From positions 45,356,165-45,420,164 of the forward strand of contig OZ022340.1 of the NCBI GenBank assembly GCA_963989245.1: DNA of 64,000 nt, in the 5' to 3' direction. The notes beneath the pieces are model-generated. The model searched no databases, was not told where the DNA came from, and was given only the letters and a program-made list of their open reading frames with translations. Below, in pieces: positions 1 through 10,731 of the stretch (position 1 is its first letter; each line of letters opens with the position of its first letter). The stretch is from Nansenia antarctica. Lineage: Eukaryota; Chordata; Actinopteri; Argentiniformes; Microstomatidae. The translations under genes and the position numbers were made by a program.

Positions 1-1
1 C

Positions 2-1363
2 TTGTTTGCAGGGTATGTAAAAAGATTCTTACAATATAAGGAGGAAGCCAGCGGGTACCCCGAACATGTTGTGTCAGATGTCGACAAGCAAAACGATGTG
101 GATGCTTATTACGCCAAGGAGGGGATAAGACTCGATCCAACCAAAATAGTTTTGAATCAGGCCAGACGATCTATCAATAAACTACTCCTAAACAGCTTGT
201 GGGGGAGATTCTCTATGAGAGAGAATCTGCCCAACACTGAATTGTTAAAGGATCCTGAAGATTTTGCTAGATACATATTTTCAGCCGATGTGGACTTGAA
301 ATACTTTGCATTCATATCTGACACAGTTGCATTGGTCCAGTGGTCTCATGCTGCCGGGTCTTTATGGTCTACAAAGGATATCAATGTCTTTCTAGGGGCT
401 TTCACAACTGCTCATGCTCGGCTTGAGTTGTTTGACCTGATGAATAAATTGGGTGAAAGGCTTTTGTACAGCGATACGGATACGTTGTAACAAAAACAGG
501 TGATTGGGCCCCGCCGTTAGGACCATACTTGGGTGATTTAACTGACGAGATAGGGGGAGGTGACCATATTGTGGAGTTTTGTTCAGGGGGGCCGAAAACA
601 TATGGTTATCGAACTTTAAAAGGTGTTACGTGCATGAATTAGAAAGCACCTAAAACAGTGGATGATCAACACACACACACCTGCCAACATTGAAATGTCC
701 TGTCCTATACCTGTATGTCATGTGTACCGCCTGTCTGTGTACCGCCTAACATGTCTTACCTGTACAGTCTGTGTGCTTGTTTTTAGTCTGCTTACCGTGC
801 GTATATGTTGCTTGCTTTTAGTCTGCTTACCGAATATGTACCCTCCCTTTAACCGCCTATGATTAATGTATGCTCTTTTAACCCTCTGCTTATATGTACC
901 CTCCTTTTAACCGCCTATGATTAATGTATGCTCTTTTAACCCCCTATGTTATGCCCTTAAGCTAAATGCTTGTCCTGTCTACTTTTTTGTGCCTAGGTCT
1001 ACCTATATTTTATCTTTTAAATGTACTTTTTTCCTCCAGGGAGCCGTATACAACATCATGGCATAGGGACTGCGGATGAAAACTAGCTTTCGGGCTAACT
1101 CTGGCGTATTTACAATTTATTTTTGTTTTATTAATATGCACTGTCCCTTGAATAAATAAATGAATCTGAAATGAAAGCTAAAGGTATTACCCTGAACGCT
1201 GAGAATTCTAAAGTTGTTAAACTAGATAGCCAGCACTGAAAACATTGTACGTGTTAAGAGATCTCTCACATTGGAGAACACAACCTTTGTCAAAAGGTTT
1301 AGGATAGTCTACAACAAAAGGGTCTTAAGGCAAGACTACACAACATTGCCGTATGGTTTTTGA
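2..1363 (+). pseudogene. Maverick/Polinton protein-primed DNA polymerase B, C-terminal part, broken
   Basis: This is the palm and thumb end of a family B DNA polymerase of the protein-primed type that replicates Maverick/Polinton elements. The first piece (2-490) carries a KxxxNSxxG-type motif (KLLLNSLWG, about residues 60-68) and ends inside the catalytic YSDTDTL motif, where one base is out of phase. The reading continues in another frame to about 638, is interrupted by a LINE fragment (639-1170), resumes at 1176, shifts frame again near 1230 and ends at the TGA at 1361-1363. The N-terminal half lies left of the window. Two frameshifts plus an insertion make it non-functional. The packaging ATPase follows within a few bases, as expected for a compact viral-type gene order. 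Family call is secure from the motifs; no restored sequence is offered. Confidence 0.85.
639..1170 (+). mobile_element. 5'-truncated non-LTR retrotransposon 3' end inserted in the polymerase gene
   Basis: The segment is flanked by the direct repeat ATGAA (634-638 and 1171-1175), and removing it puts the polymerase reading back in the same frame, so it is a clean insertion. It has no coding capacity, ends with an AATAAATAAATGAAT-type tail, and resembles the 3' untranslated ends of fish LINEs. Inside it a 58-bp unit starting TATGTACCCTCC is repeated twice (835-950), preceded by a shorter repeat of TTTTAGTCTGCTTACCG (about 782 and 817). Confidence 0.7.
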
Positions 1364-1366
1364 ATC

Positions 1367-1959
1367 ATGTCTGATTTTGTCAATAGTGATTTTGATTTTA
1401 AGAGTGTTTGCTCTCACATCACATTGAACATATTGTATATATATATGCTTGTTGGCAACCGTTATATGATGAATTGCTAAAGATAAGGGATATCAATTTT
1501 GTCGAGGGTATTCCCGAAAGACTAGACAATGATGAAATCCTACCGGTGTCTAAGAATAATTTGTTCATTATTGATGATGTCATGAAAGATGCTAGCAACA
1601 GCCAAGAGGTTGAGAACGTTTTTACCCAGTATGTTCACCATAGAAATCTCAGTGTTTTATACCTAGTACAGAATTTGTTTTTCCAGGGTAAAAGCAGTAG
1701 GACAATTAGCTTGAACACAAATTATTTGGTGTTGTTTAAAAACCCCCGTGATAATAATCAAATCTCTGTATTGGCTAGACAAATGTATCCTGGTAATACT
1801 AAATATTTTATGGAATCATTTAAAGATGCTACAGAAGTCCCTTACGGGTATTTATTGGTTGATTATAAAGCTAAAACCCCTGAGGCCTTTCGTCTCAGAA
1901 CAGCCTTATGCTCTCCTTATCAGGTTGTGTACAAACAGAGGAAGAAGACGAGCGGTTGA
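1367..1959 (+). pseudogene. Maverick FtsK/HerA-type genome-packaging ATPase lacking its Walker A loop
   Basis: The product would be the A32-like ATPase that pumps DNA into capsids. A start codon at 1367 opens a short reading (MSDFVNS...), but the frame in which the ATPase is recognisable begins about 1408. That frame keeps the Walker B strand (NLFIIDDVM, about residues 51-59 of 183), the following NLSVLYLVQN strand and the C-terminal RLRTALC region. No GxxGxGK loop can be found between 1363 and 1430, where the family places it, so the N-terminal nucleotide-binding segment appears deleted together with a frame change. It follows the polymerase by 3 bp. The protein cannot hydrolyse ATP as encoded. 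Confidence 0.8.
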
Positions 1960-1977
1960 AATTTCTGCAAGGTTAGA

Positions 1978-2271
1978 ATGTCATTTACCCCTACTACAGC
2001 TGTTGATGAAATCAGAACAAAGAATGCTTCAAAAGATCTAATTCAAACATTGTGTGAAGTCGCATTGAACGTGCTCTGTGGGTCCATTCCTCTATCAAAG
2101 ACTCAATTTAAAAGACTGTCAAAGGTTAAGTGTAATCTGAAAATCATAGCTGATAAAAAGATCACCATAGCTAGGAAGAAGCGTGTTATCAACCAACAGG
2201 GGGGATTTTTGTTACCTCTTTTAAGCATTGCTGTGCCATTTATCACGAGCTTGTTGTCGAGACAGGGTTGA
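1978..2271 (+). CDS. PX-like small Maverick protein
   Basis: A 97-residue protein begins with an ATG 18 bp after the ATPase stop. It is basic in the middle (lysines and arginines at about residues 45-70) and then has a Gly-Gly-Phe-Leu-Leu-Pro hydrophobic segment of about 20 residues near the C terminus. Small basic proteins with this GGFLLPLL-like signature sit between ATPase and capsid genes in Maverick elements and adintoviruses (PX), where a virion-core or membrane-active role has been suggested. The frame is intact. Function is inferred from position and composition only. Confidence 0.55.
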   Translation: MSFTPTTAVDEIRTKNASKDLIQTLCEVALNVLCGSIPLSKTQFKRLSKVKCNLKIIADKKITIARKKRVINQQGGFLLPLLSIAVPFITSLLSRQG

Positions 2272-2313
2272 TGCGATATACTACAAGAGTGTACAAACTG
2301 ACTACTAGTCTTT

Positions 2314-3150
2314 ATGGAGAACATGTATTTGGTGTCACAAAGAGATGTGGACAAATTACGTGTTGGAGGCCCAACGCCTATCAGACAGAGTGCTGAAAAT
2401 AACATTGATGATTTGATGAGAACTGTTTTGAATAGAAACGATTTAACTCCACATGACAAAGCACAGCATTACTCAGTGTTACTACAGCGATATTTAACAT
2501 TGGTCAGACAGGGGGATAGTGATGTCAATACTTTAAAACTACTTATGCCAAAGAGTTCCCCCTGCAGAGGATGAAGTGACCCCACAGCCAGTTCTGTCTA
2601 CAACTTTTGCTACAGATAACACAGCTTTAGAAGTCTTAAATAATTTACCCCTAAGGAGCAAAAAGAATTCCCAGCATATTTTAGCCAAGATGTATAAATC
2701 AAGGGTATTAGAGTGGAACGAATCTGGTGAACTTGTGTTGAAAGGGTCTGTCGTGCCCGGGTCGCACATTTTAGATATTGTTAAATTAGCGACCATGATT
2801 CAAGCACCTAAAACAACTGTCAGACCCCACGGTTGGGATGAGTTTGTGCAAGGTTTTGCAGTTTTAAACATACCTCTTTCTACAATACCCAATAGACATG
2901 TCAAAGACGAGATTAGTGATGTTAAACATTCTAAAACATATGTTGATGCTGTTGTTGCTGCTGTTAAAACTCTCGGCACAGTCTCGCTCTAGCACCTACA
3001 TTCTTAGAGTATGAGGCTTTAGGAACACCACCCTCTGACAGACATTATGCCCGGCATACTGGGGGTACCCCAAGGTATTGGCGTAAGCCTAAATCAACGC
3101 CAGCACCTCATAGTGGCATGGTGTGGCGCGATTGGAGTTTATTATTTTAA
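2314..3150 (+). pseudogene. Conserved Maverick protein of unknown function, two frameshifts
   Basis: The first part (2314-2574) is soluble-looking and opens MENMYLVSQRDVDKL. A second part in another frame (from about 2560 to 2992) contains a compact domain with SGELVLKGSVVPGSHILD and a block rich in Lys and Val. Near 2990 the frame changes again and stays open through a basic, Trp-containing C-terminal region to the TAA at 3148-3150. The three parts join smoothly if two single-base lesions (about 2550 and 2990) are assumed, so I treat them as one broken gene of about 275 codons. I do not recognise a catalytic motif. Position after PX in the same orientation suggests a virion or morphogenesis role, which is inference. 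Confidence 0.5.
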
Positions 3151-3284
3151 TTTCATTTATTTATTTTTGTGATAATTTGATTTGGTTTGAATTTGACTAT
3201 GATTGTTAACATTGTGAATGTATTTCTGCTACAACTGATACTACCTGTTTTTATTATGATATGTGATGACGATGCTTGTATTTT

Positions 3285-6059
3285 TTATTTTTTTTATTGT
3301 GAATGACTATGTCATGGACAACAACCTGGACATACTTCTCCTCACTGAAACCTGGCAACAACCCTCGGAGTACTACTCACTCAACCAGGCCACCCCCCCT
3401 AATTACACCTACATCGCTAAACCCCGCCTCTCTAAGCGAGGGGGTGGTCTCGCTGCTCTCCACAAACACACCCTAACTGTCACTGTACTGGACCTCAACC
3501 TCCCACCCATGTCATCCTTCGAATACCTTGCCTTTTCACTCCCCAACTCCATAACTGCACTCCTACTCTACCGCCCACCGAAGCCACACCCCTCCTTTCT
3601 TTCTGATCTCTCTGAACTCCTCACCATTGCCTCTTCCCTTTCTACCCGTCTCTTACTCACCGGTGACTTTAATATCCATGTCGACCAACCCAACTCCAAC
3701 CTCACCTCTGACTTCCTCTCTCTCCTTGATTGTTTCCACCTCACCCAGCACATCAACTTCCCCACCCATGTAAAAGGCCACACACTCGACCTTGTCTGCT
3801 CTGCCTCCCTACCCATATCCAACCCCCACCCTCTTCCATTCCCACTCTCTGACCACCACTGCATCCTCTTCTCTGCCCCCCTGCCCCTACCGCGCCACCC
3901 CATCAAACGCACCATCTCTTTCCGTAACATAAAATCTGTCAACCCACTCACTCTATCTCAGTCCATATCCTCTGCCCTCCCCACTGACTCCACTCCCACC
4001 AACCCGGAAGACTATGCCACCATGCTCAACTCCATTCTCTCTGAGTCCCTTGACTCACTGGCCCCCTTGAAAACCATCACTGTCTCCTTCACCACCTCCT
4101 CCCCCTGGTACACCCCTGAACTACGCACCATGAAACAGACCGGCCGCCAACTAGAACGACTCCACAATAAAACCCACCTCACTGTCCACACCGAAGCCTA
4201 CAAACAACACACCTCCTCCTACCGTGACGCACTCCAAGCTGCCAAATCTGCCTACTACTCCACCCTCATCAACACCACCAATCGAAACCCCCGCACCCTC
4301 TTCTCCAATGTTAAGACACTACTCCAACCCCCGGACAACAACACAACTTCCTCCCCTGATCTCTGCAACTCCTTTCTCCACGCCTTCAACAGCAAGATCG
4401 CCCACATCAACAGCTCACTGACTGCCTCCATCTCCAACTCCACCACCCCCGCCCCCCCTGCTTTCATCTTCCCCCCTCCTGATTACCCTCCCCCTACTCC
4501 TCTCACTACTTTCTCCCCTGTTGACTCCTCCCTCATCACTACTATCATCACCGCCTCCAAAACAACCACCTGCTCCCTCGACCCCCTCCCTACCACCCTG
4601 ACCAAGGCCTGCCTCCCTGCCCTCATCCCCCACCTCACTGCCCTCTTCAATCAGTCACTATCCCAAGGCCACGTTCCCTCAAGCTACAAACTTGCCGCTG
4701 TCACCCCCATTCTCAAAAAGCCCACTCTTGACCCAGCCAACCTCTCCAACTACCGCCCCATCTCCAACCTACCATTCTTTTCCAAAACCCTAGAGCGCGC
4801 TGTCGCTGCCCAACTTCACTCCCACCTCCAATCCAACCAACTATATGAACCCCTTCAATCCGGCTTCCGCCCACATCACAGCACTGAAACAGCCCTGGTC
4901 AAAGTTATCAACGATCTCCTCACCTCCGCATACTCAGGTGCCCTCAACATCCTAGTTCTACTAGACCTGAGCGCAGCCTTCGACACAGTGTCCCACTCCA
5001 TCCTCCTTCAAAGGCTGCGCCAACTGGGTGTTGAGGGCACCGCCCTGGACTGGCTCACCTCCTACCTCACCAACAGACAACAGTTCATCTCCCTCTCCGG
5101 TCACACCTCCTCCTCCTCCTCTGTCACACAGGGGGTCCCACAAGGCTCAGTCCACACTCCCCCTCGGTCACATCATCCACCAATTCAACCTGGACTTCCA
5201 CTGCTATGCCGATGATACCCAGATTTATATCACCACGAACTCCACCCAGAACCCACCCCTCAGTCACATCGAAAACTGCATTTCAGCAATAAAAACCTGG
5301 CTCACATACAACTTCCTCAAACTCAACAGTGAAAAGACCGAAGTCATCCTCATCGGCACCAAATTCACCCTCAATAAAACCGGACCCATCACACTCACCA
5401 TTGACGACACTACCATCACCCCCTCCCCCCTGGCTCGCAACCTCGGCTTCATTCTGGACCCCACCCTCTCATTCGATCCCCACGTCAGCTCTATTGTCAA
5501 GACATCCTACTTCCACCTCCGAAACATTGCAAAAATCAGACACTGCCTCTCCCCGCCCGCTGCTGAATCCCTCATCCACGCCTTCATCTCCTCCCGCCTT
5601 GACTACTGCAACTCCCTACTCACCGGCATCACCTCCCGCTCCCTCCATAGACTCCAGATGGTCCAAAACTCTGCTGCACGCCTCCTCTCAAACACCCGCT
5701 CCCGTGACCACATCACTCCTGTCCTCCACTCTCTCCACTGGCTCCCCATCAAAGAACGTATCCAATTCAAAGTCCTCATCCTCACATACAAAGCCCTCCA
5801 TAGCCTGGCGCCCCCTTACCTGACTGACCTCCTTCTCCCCCACCGCCCTACCCGTACCCTCCGATCCTCATCCATTGTTCCCCTCACTGTCCCACCCTCA
5901 AAACTCAAAGGCTTCGGTCACCGTGCCTTTTCACAAGCTGCACCCCGCCTCTGGAACTCTCTCCCTCAACCACTCAGAGACTCACCCTCACTCCTCACTT
6001 TTAAATCCCACCTCAAAACCTACCTGTTCTCCCATGCCTACAGCCTCCCCTACCCCTAG
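3285..6059 (+). pseudogene. L2-like LINE ORF2: endonuclease and reverse transcriptase, one small deletion
   Basis: Target-primed retrotransposition enzyme. The apurinic-type endonuclease is marked by LLLTETW, GDFNIHVD and SDHHC in the first third. The reverse transcriptase follows with NYRPISNLPF, GFRPHHSTETALV, LLDLSAAFDTV and VTQGVPQGS. Just after that last motif (about 5148-5155) a short stretch of the conserved region is missing and the frame changes. Reading then continues in the second frame (LPLGHIIHQF, FHCYADDTQIY) through a C-terminal domain with SRLDYCNSLL and LHWLPIKERIQFK to the TAG at 6057-6059. The YADD catalytic box is intact. The N terminus is truncated. The clade (L2 within the CR1 group) is inferred from these motifs. 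Confidence 0.8.
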
Positions 6060-6230
6060 CCATCTCCCCCATCCCGGCCACCCCCGCCCCCCCCCTGGAC
6101 ACGCATACAACCTCCCCTACCCCTACCCATCTCCCCTAACCCTGCCACCCCCCTGATATCCATACAGCCTCCCCTACCCCTACCCCTTACACTCTAGCCT
6201 TCACTCTTCTGAAATGAAGCTTTGCCACAA
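3285..6230 (+). mobile_element. L2/CR1-like LINE inserted in the Maverick element
   Basis: A C-rich, 5'-truncated non-LTR retrotransposon lies between the rightward and leftward Maverick gene groups. Its strong pyrimidine-rich strand (Pro, Ser and Thr codons) differs sharply from the AT-rich Maverick on both sides. Coding sequence runs to 6059, followed by a 3' region with repeats of CCTCCCCTACCCCTA (6042-6190). I could not define a target duplication. The 5' limit is placed where the endonuclease reading begins. Confidence 0.8.
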
Positions 6231-6241
6231 CTTTGCCGTAT

Positions 6242-7003
6242 TTAAAAGGCACACACGCGTTCTGATCTGTCTTGACCTCTATAACGATATCTGTATTCTT
6301 TTGTTACAGGTACATAGTGGGCCCTGTTGTATGTAATTGTAACAACCTCTTGATCCTTTCCTGTCATATGTACACATCTTAGCAAATGTACATAATAATC
6401 CCCCACGATTTGATGATTAATTATGTCTGTGTAAACATATAAGGTATAGAACCCCCCATAAATATCTGCAGGCCGGTGAGCATACATTTTGGTCTGTTTC
6501 AAATCTAAGACCTCTTCAGCCAATACATTCTTACCCATAGAAGCTCTAGTCGAATCTAGCACTCCATATTCCCCATCATTAATACCATCCGTGTATAATC
6601 CTAGTATTAGAGCTAATCTACCTCTGAATTTTATAGTGTATAAATCCTCTACAATCATGAATACCTTGTGTTTTATGGAACAATAGCCAAATATGATATT
6701 GTGTGGTTCTAACACCCTGTCAATCTCGGCTACAAGCTCTGACATCTTGGAGTAAAAGCCCTCCCTTATTTGTAGCGTAAGACGTATTGTCTTATTATCT
6801 GTTAACTCTAAAAAAGTGTCTTCAGCTGTAAATGTCTGCCATGTTCTAGAATATTGAAATTCTATTAAACCCACTTGCCATTCGCCTTTTAGTATTAGCG
6901 GCTTAGAAATATGTGTCCTATAGTTCGAAATCTTGTTTTCGGGGTATACCTTCTGAGATGCATTGCAAGGCAATGTCATGTAAAATTCTTCACTCTCAGC
7001 CAT
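6242..7003 (-). CDS. Maverick virion-type protein, probable penton/minor capsid protein
   Basis: An uninterrupted 253-residue protein on the left-pointing gene block. I chose the ATG at 7003 (MAESEEFYMTLPCNAS) rather than the one at 7024 because the conserved start of this family lies there. The N-terminal half is beta-rich, with a segment (WQVGLIEFQYSRTW) typical of a widely conserved Maverick/adintovirus protein that has been linked to the penton or minor capsid role. I cannot verify a jelly-roll fold by eye. A TATA box and a CRE-like site sit just upstream. It is transcribed in the same direction as the integrase, which lies 145 bp upstream. No stop or frameshift is seen, in contrast to the rightward genes. 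Confidence 0.55.
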   Translation of the reverse strand: MAESEEFYMTLPCNASQKVYPENKISNYRTHISKPLILKGEWQVGLIEFQYSRTWQTFTAEDTFLELTDNKTIRLTLQIREGFYSKMSELVAEIDRVLEPHNIIFGYCSIKHKVFMIVEDLYTIKFRGRLALILGLYTDGINDGEYGVLDSTRASMGKNVLAEEVLDLKQTKMYAHRPADIYGGFYTLYVYTDIINHQIVGDYYVHLLRCVHMTGKDQEVVTITYNRAHYVPVTKEYRYRYRGQDRSERVCAF

Positions 7004-7055
7004 GACTCTACAGAACACCCTCACACACTATGTATTATGATCTCGCTCGCCCCCC

Positions 7056-7076
7056 TTTTATATATCGCTGACGTCA
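7056..7076 (-). promoter_or_regulatory. TATA box and CRE-like site upstream of the penton-like gene
   Basis: On the minus strand the sequence TATATAAAAG (7056-7065) lies about 55 bp before the start codon at 7003, and TGACGTCA (7069-7076), a perfect CREB/ATF palindrome, lies immediately upstream of it. The arrangement is a plausible compact RNA polymerase II promoter. Function is inferred from sequence and position alone. Confidence 0.5.
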
Positions 7077-7147
7077 CTTTCAGGAACCCATGAATTACAT
7101 TTTTCTGGCCAGCCCAACCATTTAACCATTACCATGCACACACCCCC

Positions 7148-8137
7148 CTACTTCTTTCGACGTAACACCTTCTCGACCTTAAACGCCTTGTCACTGTCTA
7201 CCCTGATTTTCTGTAACTCGGCCTCATAAAATGACCCGTCGATAATTTCCCCATCATAATCTTTCAATGTATAAACAGGTGGTATCCTAGGTATACGTTT
7301 TTCTATTGTAAACAACTCTCGGGTGAATGTCTCTTCATAAGCCTTTTCAAAAAACCCTCGCATTTTAGACACCCGCACTGTGTCCCCCAAATTATATTTG
7401 AAAACAGGATTTTGAGTAACGAATGCCATCTCCCCATACAACGATTTAAAAACCATTGTTTCGTTTTCGGTACAAACGTCGATAGGCCTCATTTTTATAG
7501 AACGGTGATACGATTTGTTGTATGAGTCCACCAAATCTTGCAGAACATCTATGTATCTTTTAGAATTAGTAAAGGACAAAAATCTCCACATTCGACCTTT
7601 AATAGTTCTGTTAAAACGCTCCACCACACTAGCCTTTAACTCACTCGCCGTAGCATAATGCTGTATATCATACTTGTTTGTTAATTTGTGAAATGTTGAG
7701 TTGAAAAACTCTGATCCCCTGTCGGTTTGTAATTTCAAAGGACTTGTTCCACATTCAAAAATATTTGTAAAGCCTTGCGCGACTGTCCCAGCAGTCTCAT
7801 TCTTCAACGGTATGCACCATGCAAACTTGCTAAATACATAGATACATGTCAATATAAATCTGACTCCGTCATTATCGGCTGCATACAATGCCATATCGAC
7901 CAAATCAGCCTGGTATTGTCTATCCATGCCATAGACTATCACCTTATTCCTCGGGAAAATAGTGCGTGAAGGTTTGTGTAATGAATAAGTGTCCTCCACA
8001 CATAACCATTCTGTTGTTTCTTTACGCTTTAAAACCGCCCCTGTAGTTTCAAGAACACCTCGTTTTAATCGAGATTCGCCCACAAAACAACCCGTAGAAG
8101 CTGGGTCGTAATATGCATCCTTCATACTGTCAGCCAT
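7148..8137 (-). CDS. Maverick retroviral-type (DDE) integrase
   Basis: The integrase inserts the linear element into chromosomal DNA. The start is placed at the ATG at 8137 (MADSMKDAYYDPAS), giving 329 residues; the frame stays open for 61 more codons upstream, but those come from a LINE tail. The catalytic core follows the pattern D78 or D81 (in QADLVDMA), D139 (QTDRGSEF) and E173 (VVERFNRTIKGR), the last two 34 apart. A basic C-terminal region with a chromo/SH3-like stretch (about residues 235-310) ends with KAFKVEKVLRRKK. No internal stop is present, so this gene looks the best preserved of the element. The terminal inverted repeat expected next to it was not found. Confidence 0.85.
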   Translation of the reverse strand: MADSMKDAYYDPASTGCFVGESRLKRGVLETTGAVLKRKETTEWLCVEDTYSLHKPSRTIFPRNKVIVYGMDRQYQADLVDMALYAADNDGVRFILTCIYVFSKFAWCIPLKNETAGTVAQGFTNIFECGTSPLKLQTDRGSEFFNSTFHKLTNKYDIQHYATASELKASVVERFNRTIKGRMWRFLSFTNSKRYIDVLQDLVDSYNKSYHRSIKMRPIDVCTENETMVFKSLYGEMAFVTQNPVFKYNLGDTVRVSKMRGFFEKAYEETFTRELFTIEKRIPRIPPVYTLKDYDGEIIDGSFYEAELQKIRVDSDKAFKVEKVLRRKK

Positions 8138-8184
8138 GGTCTGTATGGAGATACTGTATGTATGTACATCTATCACATTTTTGA

Positions 8185-8316
8185 TTGATTGATTGATTGA
8201 AAACTTTATTAGAAGATTTGCAGAAGTAGGTACATGAAAGTACATATTACATACAAGGTCAACTAACAGGATAAAAACCCAAGAAAGCCACTGGCTTATT
8301 TCAATTGGGGTCCTTG
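8185..8316 (-). mobile_element. LINE 3' tail fragment (same family as 41413-41541)
   Basis: Read on the minus strand this is almost identical to 41413-41541: it contains GACCCCAATTGAAATAAGCC and ends in AATAAAGTTTTCAATCAATC, a polyadenylation-like signal followed by CAAT repeats. It sits just upstream of the Maverick integrase and supplies a spurious N-terminal extension to that reading frame. About 190 bp to its right (8326-8517) hold nothing I recognise. Confidence 0.75.
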
Positions 8317-8920
8317 ACAACGCAACACACTTAATGAAAAGAGGTTTGGTTTGTCACAATGTTTTTATTTCAAACACTAGAGCATTGTCACACTTATTTA
8401 CAATCACACTGCATCGAGAAACTGTAGAAAACCCCACAAGTTGTGATGTCGTCGTTAACCATGAATCTAATCGATAACCTCTGTGACATTGACACTTTCA
8501 TTTTTAGACAGTCTTAACACTAGGAAAGCCGTGAGGTGTCATTGGGCACCAGTGAGTACAAAACAAATTCTTCCTTTGCACTCGATCAAATGTCAGGACC
8601 CTCCTTTCATGACTTTTCCTAGATATGTGCGTTCTACCACCCAGCATCTTTACATTTTCAAAATCGAGTTAGTATAAAGCGATTTTGCAGTATTTCTGTG
8701 TGTGTCTGTGTATTTGCCTTGGAATTCGGCTGCAATTCTCTTTTATATCAGCAGAGGTAGCAAGGGGACACACACTGTGCTCAAACTTCAGGCTTTAGTG
8801 CTGAATTAGATATAGTGGATAAGACTGATAAGTATGTTACATAATGTGTTTATATATAGGCTATATATAGCAATAGGGATACATAAGATATGTATATGTA
8901 CAGACCGTTATGAAAATGAT

Positions 8921-8965
8921 AAACTGTACAGTTTATACTATCCAACTGTATAAACTGTACAGTTT
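8921..8965. repeat. Two identical 14-bp perfect palindromes
   Basis: AAACTGTACAGTTT occurs at 8921-8934 and again at 8952-8965. Each is its own reverse complement. They lie in the left interior of the piggyBac-type element; a binding-site role is possible but unproven. Confidence 0.6.
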
Positions 8966-9332
8966 GTACTATCCAAGTTCCATGCAATAGTGATAAGATA
9001 TTATGATATGTGTAGCCTATGTACAGTTATGAATGATACACTGCACAGTATGTACCTATCAAGTTGTGTGGTGCATGCATAGCTACCGCAGCAAAGTCAT
9101 TGCAGTAGCCTACGTTTGATTATGCATGTACTCATCAACGAATATTATATAACAAACGGATATTTATAATATTGTATATAATGTATTTTTTGTATATCAC
9201 TGTAGAACACGGTGCTAGACCACTGGACCACCTCAGGCCACCAGTAATAACCATAATTGTGGATTACTATTTACAATTAGTAGTCTCCTAATCTCACTAC
9301 AGTTTGAGCGAGTCTGTAGCTACTTTTGTTTC

Positions 9333-9587
9333 AGCCCATTCTTGCCTATAGACAACTGTACAATCATTCATATTGAGTTTATTCACCCAATAAAGTAAAG
9401 ATGAATAATACTGCCCTTCACCTTATTTTCAGATGTTCAGTTATGATTAGACCTGTGTCGGCAATGATAATAATACACAACAGGCAAGACGGTTGTACCA
9501 TAGATATACGCAGATTAATATTTGTAGATTCGTTTTCGAACATTAGATAGGCCTAGTTGATTTTGGCAACATTGTAGTAGCCAATTG
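9333..9587 (+). repeat. Direct repeat copy 1 (255 bp)
   Basis: It begins AGCCCATTCTTGCCTATAG and ends GTAGCCAATTG. The partner copy is at 10732-10985. The two differ by an 11-bp deletion in copy 2 (CAGTTATGATT region) and a short insertion near its end, and are otherwise nearly identical. Confidence 0.85.
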
Positions 9588-10731
9588 CAGAGTGTATTCA
9601 TTATTTTGCTTGTTTGAATCCTCACTGTGTTCATGTTATAATGTTTAGTGAACGAACAATTGTTGGGTGTTTGCCACAAATCGGAATTCTCTTGCCGTGA
9701 AATGTACATCAAATAACATGATGTCGGCGATCTACTAGAACTGGAGCGGGACGACTGCAATGTACCATATATATCTGCCATATCATACCGTTTTATATTG
9801 AAAAATATGATGGTAAATAAATACATGTGGGACCGATGTATGATATGGCAGAGGTGTTGTGTGTATCAGTCTGTCTCGTTCCAGCGAGTCAACTCGTGTT
9901 GACTCAATAAGACATTATGCGCTCTGCGCTGCGGGCTACATTTGATTATGTAATCATCAACGAATATTATATAACGAACGGATATTTATAATAGGCCTAC
10001 AGTATATCATGTATTATTATTTTTATTCTGAGCAGTCCCACTCATAATAAAATACTGATGTTCTCATAATATAATTATAGATATAGCCTAGCTAAATCGT
10101 GTAGACTGCTATGGAGGTATATTGAAACATATTATGATAAATAGGCAACATGTGGGATGGAGGTAAGGTGTGGGATGGCAGATTATGTATGATATATTAT
10201 GGCAGTTTCTCGCGCCTGTCCCGTTCTGTTGTTCAAAGAATATCATATAAAACGTTAACTTTACTCTCATTACTCTCATGCGCCGTGGGCTCTCGGAAAG
10301 CTGCGCATTGTTCATATTATGTATGAAAATAATGCAATAGGCTACATAGGAATAAGTGTGTTCATATGCAAACATACTCAATGGGATGTAATTAGTAGGC
10401 CATTGTTTATCAAAGATGAATCCTGACAATTGAATGCCATTTGAGATCGAGACTCGGTAGCCTAATAGTGATAATGAGTTCAATCTGTAAACTGTTATCA
10501 TCTCAATAGGACGGCCAATGTAATGCGTTGTTTTTTTGATTTTGCATTCCTTGTTTCGTGGTAAACTCTTTCTGATCGTCCCGTTCACAAAAACCTAAGG
10601 TGCCTAAGTCACGTAATATGGCGAAATAAATGTTCGTTCAGACAATACAAGATATATTGAAAAATATGATGATGAATACATGTGGGATGGAGGTACGGGG
10701 ATGATATGTGGCATGTCCGCTCGCCAACTAA

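Noticed and set aside
8138..8320. N-terminal extension of the Maverick integrase (61 codons)
   Set aside because: These codons derive from a LINE tail inserted upstream, and the family start is at 8137.
10109..10588. 159-codon minus-strand frame in the long piggyBac element
   Set aside because: No homology or domain recognised; AT-rich sequence made of duplicated blocks.
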